Below are positions 24,001 to 32,263 of a DNA stretch of 64,000 nt, piece after piece; the stretch's first letter is position 1; every line of letters begins with the position of its first letter. A model generated the notes under the pieces. The model saw only the letters and a program-made list of their open reading frames with translations. It searched no databases and had not been told where the DNA came from. The translations under genes and the position numbers were made by a program. This DNA is from Rhabditoides inermis (lineage: Eukaryota > Nematoda > Chromadorea > Rhabditida > Rhabditidae): positions 127,501-191,500 of the forward strand of contig CAWZYM010000021.1 in NCBI GenBank assembly GCA_963966185.1, written 5' to 3'.

Positions 24001-25172
24001 TCCAGAAGACTCAACGGTAGACGTCGCAGTCGTCGCAGTCGTCGCCTCGGATCCGTTGGTTCCGGAAGCCTCGGTTGCAGATGTAGCGGTCGTCGCCTCG
24101 GATCCGTCGGTTCCAGAAGACTCAACGGTAGACGTCGCAGTCATCGCCTCGGATCCGCCGGCTCCAGAAGCCTCGGTGGTAGATGTAGCGGTCGTCGCCT
24201 CGGATCCGTCGGTTCCTGAAGACTCAACGGTAGACGTCGCAGTCGTCGCCTCGGATCCGCCGGCTCCAGAAGCCTCGGTGGTAGATGTAGCGGTCGTCGC
24301 CTCGGATCCGTCGGTTCCTGAAGACTCAACGGTAGACGTCGCAGTCGTCGCCTCGGATCCGCCGGCTCCAGAAGCCTCGGTGATAGATGTAGCGGTCGTC
24401 GCCTCAGATCCGTCGGTTCCGGAAGACTCAATGGTAGTAGACGCAACAGTCGTCGCCTCGGCAGATCCAGTTCCAGAAGACGTTCCGACCACGGTCGTCG
24501 CCTCGGATCCATCAGTTCCAGAAGACTCAATGGTAGACACAGCAGTCGTCGCCTCAGATCCGTCGGTTCCAGAAGCCTCGACCTCCGTGGTAGATGTGGC
24601 TGTCTCCTCTCCGGACGCTCCAGACGCCTCATCGATGGGCACAACAGTGGCAGCGGACGCGGCAGTGGTGTCTTTCTCCAACATATCCTCGTCCTCATGC
24701 GACACCGTGGTGGATCCCGTGATGACGGTGACGGATCCTCCGCTCGCCGTCCTGCCCTCGCCTCCCTCCTCGCTGCCTTTGGCCTGGTCGGGGCTGCCGG
24801 TGTGTTCGGCGTGGCTGCTGTCCACCTCCAGCGTCACCCTGTCAAGGGTGGTGGTGTTTCCGGCGGGAGAGGGACGGGGAGTGGTGGAGGAGATGACTGG
24901 GATGGCGGTGACGGGCACAGAGTGAGTGAAGCCGCCGTCGCTAGAGATGGTCGACACGACTCCCGGCAGAGTGACCGACAGGGGAGCCTCGGTCGTCGGC
25001 GAGGCGGTCTCTGAAAGGAGATGGTTCACATTTCACATGAATGTTTGGAAAACGATTATGAAGTACTCACCCCTAGCCATGTCTCCGGTGATTTCCAGTC
25101 CCATCTCACCCGACTCGGGCTTGGTCTGGTAGATCGCGCCTCCGCTCTTCACCTGAACACAGATGAGTTAGA

Positions 25173-25214
<42 letters not shown>

Positions 25215-25456
25215 GACACACCCACCTTGTTCCTGACCAGGATGACCTCTCCTCCGGTGATGTTCTTCACCTCGTGGATCAGCTCGACAGTCTCCTCGGC
25301 AGTCTCATTGACGCTAGCCGTGAAGAAGGCGGTGTTGTGCGCGGACGCGTTGCCAGTGTGGACAGAGGCAGAGGCGGCGGCAGCGGAAGCATCCGAAGCA
25401 GCCTCTCCCTCCTCGCCCGAGCCAGTCAGACGGAAGCCCTGAAGAGACACAGCATT

Positions 25457-25509
<53 letters not shown>

Positions 25510-26360
25510 GGGATGCGTACCTTGGCAGTGATCTCGAGTCCGACGCACTCTGTGACGGTGGAGTTGACGTGGCAGCACGAGTAGCTTCCCACAGTGTTCA
25601 CACACCAGTGGTCCGCGTCCTCCTGACAGGGAGAAGAGGTGGCGCACTCGTCCACATCTGCAAACGGCGCACACTTCATTTCTCATAATAGTTTTATTCG
25701 TGAAAACACGGGAATCATAGTGAATGGTTATTGTACGACTCTTTTTGAGCAGAATCATCAGCCACTAGAGATTATAATTCCGGAAACCCGACTCACCCTC
25801 GCAAGCGAAGAGCGGGTTTCCGTGGAATCCATCGTCGCACTGGCACACTCCGGCCGAGCAGTGAGAGTTGCCCGGACAGTAGTCGACACACGTCAGCTCT
25901 GGAACACCATCATCATCTCTCTCCTCCTCTCTCTCCATCCTCTCTCTTCCCCCTCTCTCTCCACCCACCATTGTTGGCGTTGATTTTGACGCTGGGAAAG
26001 GATCCGATGGCGGTGCGGCCGTGCTTGACGACGACGGAGCCTCCGGTCTGCTGCTCCACGTACTGCTTCTTCTCCATCACCTGGTGGCCGGCGAATCCGG
26101 CCGAGATGTTGTGTTGCAGAATCACCTCGCCGTCGCTCGTCTGAAAGAGAAGGTCAGGTTCCAGTGTGGAATACTGAGGGAGACTTTCCAATCGATGGCG
26201 TACCTTGAAGACGTGCACTCCCTGGCACTCGGGCTCGCGGCTGTCGGGTCCGCAGCAGGTGTGGCCGCCCAGCATGTTCACACACCACTGACCCACGCCC
26301 GGACACTGCTCAGAAGACTCACACTCGTTGATGTCTGCAATGAAGGAGTTGACAGAGAGG

Positions 26361-26393
<33 letters not shown>

Positions 26394-26689
26394 ACTGACC
26401 GATGCACTTGTTGTGCGGGTCTCCGATGAATCCCTCCATGCACTGGCACTTCTCCTCGTAGCAGACCGCGTGCAGGCCGCAGCCGCCCGCGCAGTACGCG
26501 CCCTTCTCGCGGATGCACCGCTCGTCGTCCGTGTCCTGCCACGCCCCGTCTAAGCCACGCCCAGTCTAGCTTCGCCCACCTTGTCGCAGCAGATGTATCC
26601 GCCGTGAATGTTGACGCAGTGGCTATCGGGCTGGTTGGCGCACGGAGACTCCATCGCCTCGCACTCGTTCACATCTGAAAGACGTCTTC

Positions 26690-26736
<47 letters not shown>

Positions 26737-27223
26737 CCTTCTCTCTCCCTCTCTCCCTCCACTCACCCTCGCAGGTGAGTCCGTCTCCGGTGTATCCAGC
26801 CTGGCAGATGCACAGTTTGAGTGAGTGCACGCAGAACGCATGCCGGTTGCACACTCCCTCCTGCACAGAGCAGTCGGTGATCGCTGCAATCGAGAGGGTT
26901 ACCATCATCAGTTCGTCTCTCCAGCACACGCAGAAGTGAACGTAAATGTTGAGCGCGTGAGATAAAAGCATAAAAGGGAAAAGATAGTGAAGAACGTGGC
27001 GAGCTACTCACGATGGCACTCGTGTCCGTCGCCCGTCCATCCGTCCTCGCACTCGCACGTGTACCCTCCGGGGTGGTTGACACACTCGGCCCTCGAGTGG
27101 CACGTGCCCTCCAGACGACACTCATTGATGTCAACGCATTCTCCATTCAGGTACTGGTAGCCGGCCGAGCAACGGTCGACGCACAGGAAAGAGCCCTCCT
27201 GAATAAGCGGGAACATGCTTCCC

Positions 27224-27272
<49 letters not shown>

Positions 27273-28145
27273 ACCCACCGTGTTCTGGCACATCTGTCCC
27301 TCGTGACAGGAGTGTGTCCCCGTCGCGCACTCGTCGATGTCCGCGCACCTCTCCAGTGGCTGTCCCATCGGCGCGTATCCCTCGGTGCAGTTGCAGAAGT
27401 ACGTTCCCGGCAGGTTCACACACGCAGAGTTGGTGGGGCACGCAGCCACTCCCATTTCACACTCGTCGATATCTGCAAGCAACGGTCAGCTACATTCTTT
27501 CGCCTTGAGTACTCACTACTACGGTAGCTGAATGAGTCAATGATGTGGATATGGACGTCAGCGTACTTTTACTACTCTGTCACTGAGTCAGATCCCGTTT
27601 TGGATGATTGCACAATGTCTTCGGAACGCGGCTTTCTTTGTGGAGGCGCGGCGTCTCTCGGCCTTGACTTTCTGTGTCTTCTCGGCACACACACACTCAC
27701 ACAATCCATCCCGCGCTATCAAATCAGTGGCAGCCGGCAGAATGACCCACATTCCGACAGCGCAAGTAAGATGAAGATGCTACTGCTATTCGAAGAGTAC
27801 GGCTGACTCACACTCGCAAAACGTCTGCGCCGGTAAAAAGAGCTGATTTGCGAGGGGGAGAAGGTCAAGAACTCGAGAAAACGCGCGCAGTTGGAGGTGA
27901 GCTAATGAAGCGAGACGCGCGGCACGGCGGCCTTGGAGGAGGAAACGAGGTGTGAACACAGAACACAAAGCACATAAGCAAATGAAGGGGGAGGAACACC
28001 GACCGGCGCAGTCGAATCCGTCTCCGTGGAAGCCGGGGAAGCATTGACAGCTGTAGGAGCCGAGGGTGTTCTGACAGTGCGCCAGCCAGTGGCACGGCTT
28101 GTCCAGACACTCGTTCTTGTCTGAAAACAGGGAACATTAACAAGT

Positions 28146-28192
<47 letters not shown>

Positions 28193-29324
28193 GTACTGAC
28201 CGACGAGCTCGCACGAGGGTCCGTGGAATCCGGCGTTGCAGAAGCACTGCGACTGTTCTCCGTTGTACAGACACGCGCCGCGGTCACTACACGTAGAGTT
28301 GCACTTCCTCTCTGAAACAACGTTTTTTTTAAACAATTTCGCAATTATTTATTTCTTCTAATATGTGTAGTCGAAAAGAATCGATCACCTCGGTTTACCC
28401 CAATATTTCAATCACCGGTCAACCAATTGTTGCACCACGTCTCTCCCATCTCTTCTCCCTTCTCTCTCTCGCTCTCTCGCGCCCCTGTGATAGGTGACCT
28501 CGGCGGTGGAAGCTGGCACGAACGTAGTGTTCGCTCGTGCCGCCGAGTCGTAAATGCCACCACACACACGCAGAACATGCAAATGTAACGACGCGCGTCG
28601 AGTTGATTGTGTGATTGTGTGCGAGAGGGAGGGGGAATGAATGCGCGGATATGTGTGTGGGTGACCTCGGCGTATGCTCCACTGATTCCCTCTGCCATAG
28701 ATGGGCCACGGATAACATCTTGGGAACCACGAACACTAATGAATACATCGCTTTTTTAAGACGTGCAGTGAGTGAACAGGCGAAGGTCATCGTGAATTAC
28801 AAGAGTTCGATTGAGGAAAAACGATGATCTTCTTAGCTACTTCACTTTTATCCCACTTATCCAGCAAAGCAGAAAACATCGAATCCCTGGGTTCAGAAAG
28901 AGTGACACTCGGCATATCGTTTTTGCTCTAAAACACGGAATCCCATGCACAAAAGGCACTCACGGCAGTAGGGGAAGCTCTCGTCGTGCATTGCCGGGTT
29001 AGAGAAGCAGTCCTCCTTTCCGTCGCACAGAATGCTCATCTCGTGCAGGTGCAGGTCCGACGGGTCCTCGCTGTGCTGACAGATCACAGTCGCCATGTCA
29101 AAGTTGACCACGAACGTCGGCCGCATCGTAGGCATCGAGCTGAACACACAGGTGAGAGATCGTTTGTTATGCCACGCGTACCTGTTGACAAAGTTCTTGG
29201 AGATGGCATCGGTCGGGGTGGTGAGTGAGAGGAGGGCGAGTGCAGTGAGCAGGAGCGCGGAGGGTCGTCGCCAGTCGACCCTGCGGCTACCGCTCTGGCG
29301 CGCCGCGTCGTCCGAGAACGACAT
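1..29324 (-). CDS. fbn-1: Giant fibrillin-like EGF/ZP matrix protein, probable fbn-1 orthologue (3' end outside window)
   Basis: Secreted or membrane-tethered apical matrix protein, read right to left in about 25 exons and roughly 9,000 residues. Order: signal peptide; short N-terminal region; cbEGF cluster (25.5-28.3 kb); Thr/Ser-rich exon (20145-25010); second EGF cluster (18.6-20.4 kb); 16.3-kb Ser/Thr/Pro repeat exon (2316-18590); third EGF cluster (1.2-2.4 kb); ZP domain (about 420-1300); furin-like site (about 301-330). I count 14 D-[IVMK]-[DN]-E-C calcium-binding EGF signatures. EGF plus ZP is the architecture known for C. elegans FBN-1, which protects the embryonic epidermis and pharynx from mechanical deformation; MUA-3 and MUP-4 also have EGF repeats but lack ZP. 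The Ser/Thr bulk would be a heavily O-glycosylated mucin-like stalk (inference). The C-terminal transmembrane helix is not in the window. A one-base deletion near 12013 breaks the frame. Orthology is inferred from architecture and from the neighbouring chromosome III-type genes. Confidence 0.72.
299..332 (-). other. Furin-type cleavage site after the ZP domain
   Basis: Downstream of ZP-C the protein reads [12 protein letters not shown], containing R-x-R-R. ZP proteins normally carry such a consensus furin site between the ZP domain and the membrane anchor, so position and sequence agree. Cleavage is inferred. Confidence 0.6.
420..1300 (-). other. ZP (zona pellucida) domain
   Basis: ZP-N is visible as [32 protein letters not shown] and ELRCTYPTG, which gives the four conserved cysteines. 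ZP-C has [31 protein letters not shown] and [12 protein letters not shown] domains polymerise into apical matrix filaments once a C-terminal propeptide is cleaved off. The domain is spread over four exons; one of its introns carries a GA tract (901-921). Confidence 0.85.
1190..2315 (-). other. EGF cluster C preceding the ZP domain
   Basis: Four exons encode Cys-rich modules: [45 protein letters not shown]; and the final cb[15 protein letters not shown], which ends [14 protein letters not shown]. The chain then runs directly into the ZP domain at [17 protein letters not shown]. The small introns carry no recognisable elements. Confidence 0.8.
2885..7155 (-). repeat. Array R1: about 34 tandem 126-bp (42-aa) units
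   Basis: Each unit encodes a 42-residue acidic/Ser repeat of the form [12 protein letters not shown], then [16 protein letters not shown], then [14 protein letters not shown]. The period is exactly 126 bp. Variants (FKIP, FTTP, PTIP, KEEG, DSVG, VEPSG) recur in fixed order, so the array has higher-order structure of four-unit (504-bp) blocks. Because 126 is a multiple of three and units lack stops, frames on both strands stay open; those are shadows. Confidence 0.95.
7575..10070 (-). repeat. Array R2: mosaic of 120-bp and 147-bp coding modules
   Basis: Two module types alternate irregularly. Module I (40 aa, 120 bp) contains [20 protein letters not shown]. Module II (49 aa, 147 bp) contains [20 protein letters not shown]. 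Both end in the shared tail [16 protein letters not shown]. Spacings such as 387 bp (147+120+120) and 267 bp (147+120) are seen between equivalent points (7740, 8127, 8394), consistent with unequal crossing-over that preserves the frame. Confidence 0.93.
10255..10920 (-). other. Six [11 protein letters not shown] motifs in unique S/T-rich sequence
   Basis: Within otherwise low-complexity sequence the motif E-[M]-G-[MT]-E-I-V-W-[STVA]-P occurs six times (near 10910, 10850, 10640, 10560, 10355 and 10280). The partner motif [14 protein letters not shown] occurs twice (near 10450 and 10760). Between these motifs and R3 is unique S/T-rich sequence (10.9-11.6 kb). Confidence 0.85.
11735..17960 (-). 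repeat. Array R3: about 6.2 kb of the same 120/147-bp modules
   Basis: Same two modules as R2, but with the variant NRKTDG or NRETDG in module II and FTTTAPKS or VTTTAAPKS in module I. Many neighbouring copies are nearly identical over several hundred bases (for example 11990-12375 against 12376-12760; 15840-16140 at a strict 120-bp period). This implies very recent duplication or gene conversion. The array contains the one-base deletion near 12013. Confidence 0.93.
18625..20134 (-). other. EGF cluster B of the fbn-1-like protein
   Basis: Exons encode [32 protein letters not shown] and DIDECERG calcium-binding EGFs plus several non-calcium Cys-rich modules, the last ending in [14 protein letters not shown] just before the giant exon. 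The repeated G-[FWY]-x-G-D-G motif near the last Cys is typical of fibrillin and latent-TGF-beta-binding-protein cbEGFs. Intron phases fit one-exon-per-module shuffling. Confidence 0.8.
20830..22345 (-). repeat. Thr-rich array with about 60-75-bp units
   Basis: Tandem units encode variations of [20 protein letters not shown] with Ala spacers. Copies differ by multiples of 12 bp (TTAG insertions), a sign of slippage. No Cys and almost no hydrophobic residues, so a disordered mucin-like stretch is expected. Confidence 0.9.
23930..24600 (-). repeat. 51-bp coding repeat (17 aa) arranged as 102-bp dimers
   Basis: Alternating 17-residue units [17 protein letters not shown] and [17 protein letters not shown] form dimers repeated about four times, followed by more diverged copies. 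Gly-Ser-Glu-rich, frame preserving, inside the Thr/Ser-rich exon. Confidence 0.88.
25176..25213. repeat. (GA)n in an fbn-1-like intron
   Basis: Pure dinucleotide tract; on the coding strand it is (CT)n beginning about 15 bases after the donor GTGGGTGTG. Confidence 0.9.
25462..25506. repeat. (GA)n in an fbn-1-like intron
   Basis: 45-bp pure dinucleotide tract occupying most of a short intron between two cbEGF-region exons. Confidence 0.9.
26356..26396. repeat. (GA)n followed by poly-G
   Basis: GA tract ending in a run of about 11 G directly beside the donor of the coding strand (a C-rich run on the sense strand). Confidence 0.9.
26697..26760. repeat. (TC)n in an fbn-1-like intron
   Basis: Pyrimidine dinucleotide tract on the plus strand, that is (GA)n on the coding strand, so both orientations occur in this gene. 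Confidence 0.88.
27228..27270. repeat. (CT)n in an fbn-1-like intron
   Basis: Pure tract of about 40 bp within a short intron between EGF exons. Confidence 0.9.
28145..28190. repeat. (GA)n in an fbn-1-like intron
   Basis: Pure tract of about 45 bp, directly beside the donor of the exon ending SCELV on the coding strand. Confidence 0.9.
29182..29324 (-). other. fbn-1-like first coding exon with signal peptide
   Basis: The ATG at 29324 starts a basic stretch ([10 protein letters not shown]) followed by the hydrophobic run [12 protein letters not shown] and the small residues TPTDA, a classic secretory signal with likely cleavage before ISKNF. The exon ends at a GTACGC donor. The next exon (about 28967-29145) adds a Cys-containing N-terminal domain with the motif [17 protein letters not shown] acceptor lies about 27 bases upstream of the ATG and could be the trans-splice site. 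Confidence 0.7.
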
Positions 29325-30429
29325 GACACTGCCGATGAGTAGAGGTGGTGCTTACTGCAAACAGAAACCCCTCTTCACTCAACTACTGCGAAGATCCGAG
29401 GAAGCGTTCAACTACTGTCGCGATTCGCGCACAGCACATATCGAACTGGCATATCTCGCGCCGCGAATCGAGTACTGTAATGTCAACGGACGGCGGCACG
29501 AGTCAGGCAAAGCATATAGATTGATGGGGTCAGTGACATAGAAGAGTAGCCGGTGGAAGTAGAGGAGTACAGGAGTAGAGTAGAGAGGCGAGAAGAAGTA
29601 CTGATAGGATGGGCTGGCGGTCGCTGATTTCGAGCTAATGCGGAATGCGGGTCAAGGTCCCTGTGCCAAGTGCACCGAGAAGCGAGCCATCTCAAAGTCT
29701 CTGCGCTCTCTGCAAGATACGCACTCTCTCGCAAGGTTATGACTAGTTACGCAAGTTTAATGAGCAGTGGATAGAAATCAGAGAGATTACGAGGGTTTAC
29801 GAGAAGGGGAGGACGCCGACAAAGGACATCGTGGAAGATGGGGCGATCAAAATGTGCGCGAGAAAGACAGGGATGAGAGGGAATCGGGGCAATGGCACTC
29901 ACAAAAAGCGCCGAGAACGCCTTGAAAGGTGCGCGGGCGCCGGCGTTTTTCAACGGGAGCGACACGTAATATGAGGGCCAAGGCTGAGCGCCGGGGGGAA
30001 TGGACGGGAGATAATGGAAGAAAGCGAGTACTATCCACCCAGCTGTCGGGAAGAGGAAAGGGAGGGGAGAAATGAAGGTTCAACTATTGTGACATCTTGG
30101 GAGTGCTAGCCACTTGAAAGGTGCGCGCGGATTGCAGAATGAATGGACGAGAAAGAATACATACGCTAGTACAAACATATTAAACCACACATGCGTTTTT
30201 TCAGGCATTCAAAACTGTAAAGATATGAGGAGATTTGGAGCATTAGAAAAAACACTTGATCAAGACAACATCGAAGAAAAACAATACTTTCAGAGGAATA
30301 AAGACACTGAAGCAAAAAAGGACAGAAGAAAACATCGACGACTGTGATACTTGAAGGTACTGTAGAAGATGAGCAGTGGAAAATCTGGCTTCTTCCCTCT
30401 CACTGACGAGTTCCTCTGATCGAGAGTGG

Positions 30430-30700
30430 GCGGAGCCTGTAGAGTGGATGTGCCAATCAGCAGTCGAGCTGGTCAAGGCCGACCAATCGCGCAACACACA
30501 TGCCCCGCTGTCGAGAAGCCCCATCGATCGTGATCGCGGTGGCAGATCTGGGTCTAGATCAAGCCGATCACAAGGTGACCAATGGGATTGTGAAATTTGC
30601 ATATCACAGTTCCTGGGCGAAGTCGAGAGATCTCTTGCAATGCCAAGGCCGGCGGCAGCAACACCAGAGGTGTGAGATCCCATCCATTTAAATAGGAGCT
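30430..30700 (+). promoter_or_regulatory. Promoter-like cluster: GC box, three CCAAT, octamer, TATA-like
   Basis: In plus orientation: GGGCGG near 30429; CCAAT at 30453, 30483 and 30579; an octamer ATTTGCAT at 30595; and TTTAAATAG at 30687. The order resembles a polymerase II promoter of the histone or snRNA kind, but no matching gene follows; the nearest ATG (near 30712) opens only 19 codons. Function is not established. Confidence 0.35.
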
Positions 30701-30976
30701 GACAGTTATATGGACAAGACGAAACGGTCATATTCCGCCGCGATGTTTGATACTTTGATAGCATAGATATTGTTGCCGTGAACCCCGTACTGGCTATGCG
30801 AAGTGACCCTGGACAGAGCGCCGCCGACGCATAAAGAGAACGATTGTCCAATTGATGGACGAGACACACCCGGCTAAAGTGGACAAAAATTCCAAAGGAT
30901 TGACTGAATCTTACACAAGTTATGATTCGCAGGCAGATTGCAGTAGATCCTAGCTCAATGAAAGTATCATGCCACA

Positions 30977-31065
30977 TCCTCAATGGCGCAGTCGATTTGC
31001 TGTTAACCTAGCAATCTGCGGACTGCGCTCTGTCGCAGGTTCGAGTCCTGCTATCGCTCGTGTTT
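30977..31065 (+). ncRNA. tRNA-like element (internal A and B boxes, unpaired acceptor)
   Basis: TGGCGCAGTCG (30984-30994) fits a polymerase III A box, GGTTCGAGTCC (31038-31048) is a perfect B box, and TTTT follows at about 31062. The T-arm GCAGG/CCTGC and a hairpin TTGCT/AGCAA pair well, and GCGCAGTC/GACTGCGC is an 8-bp inverted repeat. The seven bases before the A box do not pair with those after the T-arm. This is therefore a degenerate tRNA or tRNA-derived SINE fragment rather than a normal tRNA gene. Confidence 0.35.
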
Positions 31066-31474
31066 TACTTTCTTTCAAATTTGGCAGTGCTCGTAATTAC
31101 CGTACCACCCGTTCGTGGTCTGTTCCCCCATGGGGGAGATAGTGGGTCTTTTCAATTTTTTGCCAACTTTATACGAAACACATGATATATGGACGGTGGA
31201 AAGTAGAGTAAGGGCATCTCGCAGCTTCTCCTGACCCAGCCTCCCTCTCCTCCCATCAGCGATATCCATCTCCCGTTGCGTCAGCCCGGATGTCTCTTGA
31301 AGATCTCACCTCAGATAGCCCACCCATCCATATCACAGCGATTAAGCTGACCTTACGTAACCAACAAAGCGGCACCCATTAGAGACCATCAATATTTACT
31401 CCTCTTCCACATAGTGATATTTACATACACACCAGCACAACAATAAACAACCAATAGTCAAATTCGAATAACAA

Positions 31475-32229
31475 CTAGTCCGAGTCGGATCCGCTGCCAT
31501 AGTCAGCGAGACCGAGCAGTCCAGCCGGTTTGGCAGCAGGGGGCGGAACGGGAGGGGCGGAGCTTCCTGGACCATCGTCATCGTGCGGTTCCTGCTTCAC
31601 CTCCTTCTTCTTCTTCTTCACCATCACCATCTTCTGGAGGAGGCTCCTCTGCGTGTCTGCCGGTCTCTTGCCGGGCGGCGGTTTGTCGAATGACGGCTTC
31701 AGATCGGACAGGTCAGGCTTCTTGTCCACCGCCTCCCGCACGTGAGATGACGACGGACCCGGGCCAGCCTCTGAAAACAATATCTCTCTCTCTCTCTCTC
31801 TCTCTCTCCCCCCCCCCCCCCACTCTCTCATCCCCTCCACTCACCGTCGCCACTCGCGTCCTCCTCATCCTTGATCCTCCTCTGTATGCGTCCGTCCTCC
31901 GTCTTCCCGTACAGATCCGATATGAATGCCTCGTCCTGCTTCTCCTGCCAGCGAAGTGCCTCCGCCATCGACACCTTCTTGTCCGTGCTGCAACAACACA
32001 CTTGCTAAACTGCAAACTCCACAAACACATGTCTTGTATCTTGTTCATAAAGTCAGACGTCTTGTACAGTGGCTATGAAGGTAAGCCTGTAGCATTTTTA
32101 TTCATTTTCATTCCCTGCCCCTCTACCGCGCACCTCTCGAGGAAGTTGTCAATGTCGACTCCCTCCGCGCGGCGGTTCATCTCCTGCAGCTCCTCCAGCT
32201 TTCCTGAATAACTTCAGTCAGTCGACCCC

Positions 32230-32263
<34 letters not shown>

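Larger units (their letters stand above)
20145..25010 (-). other. 4.9-kb Thr/Ser-rich exon of the fbn-1-like gene
   Basis: One open exon between a TTTCAG acceptor and a GTGAGT donor. From its N-terminal end it encodes: a [15 protein letters not shown] repeat block (about 23.9-24.6 kb); a Lys/Asp/Glu-rich segment (about 23.58-23.76 kb); a region with two VNIHTANK and five GLEI-type motifs (22.4-23.2 kb); a [16 protein letters not shown] array (20.83-22.35 kb); and finally two EGF modules including DIDECDAG. The composition predicts a disordered, O-glycosylated stalk. Confidence 0.8.
25510..28312 (-). other. EGF cluster A of the fbn-1-like protein
   Basis: Successive exons encode EGF modules, most with the calcium-binding signature: DKNEC (28.1 kb), DIDEC twice (27.3-27.5 kb), DINEC (27.1 kb), DVNEC (26.65 kb), DINEC (26.3 kb) and DVDEC (25.65 kb), interleaved with non-calcium EGFs. 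Several end in a CC pair instead of C-x-C (for example ICCDK, TCCGP, SCCHV), which is unusual for fibrillin-type EGFs. Two EGFs are followed by short beta-rich segments (VGLEITAK and QGVHVFK) that resemble the motif reused in the repeat-rich exons. The introns hold long GA/CT microsatellites. The introns at about 27480-28000 and 28313-28966 show no further coding signal. Confidence 0.75.
29325..31474. other. 2.15-kb non-coding region between the fbn-1-like gene and the YJU2 gene
   Basis: No supported coding exon. It should hold the fbn-1-like promoter, since the gene reads leftward from 29324. A 15-mer CTTGAAAGGTGCGCG occurs twice (29931 and 30113). A promoter-like cluster at about 30430-30700 and a tRNA-like element at 30977-31065 are listed separately. 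The right end should include the YJU2 3' UTR (AATAAA-like AATAAACAACC near 31442). Confidence 0.6.

Noticed and set aside
27540..27806. An 88-codon plus-strand frame (starting [12 protein letters not shown])
   Set aside because: Lies in an intron of the fbn-1-like gene, antisense, with no homology or splice support.
30243..30983. A 246-codon minus-strand frame upstream of the fbn-1-like gene
   Set aside because: Mixed composition without recognisable domains; contains the promoter-like elements and no convincing splice or start context. Kept as non-coding.
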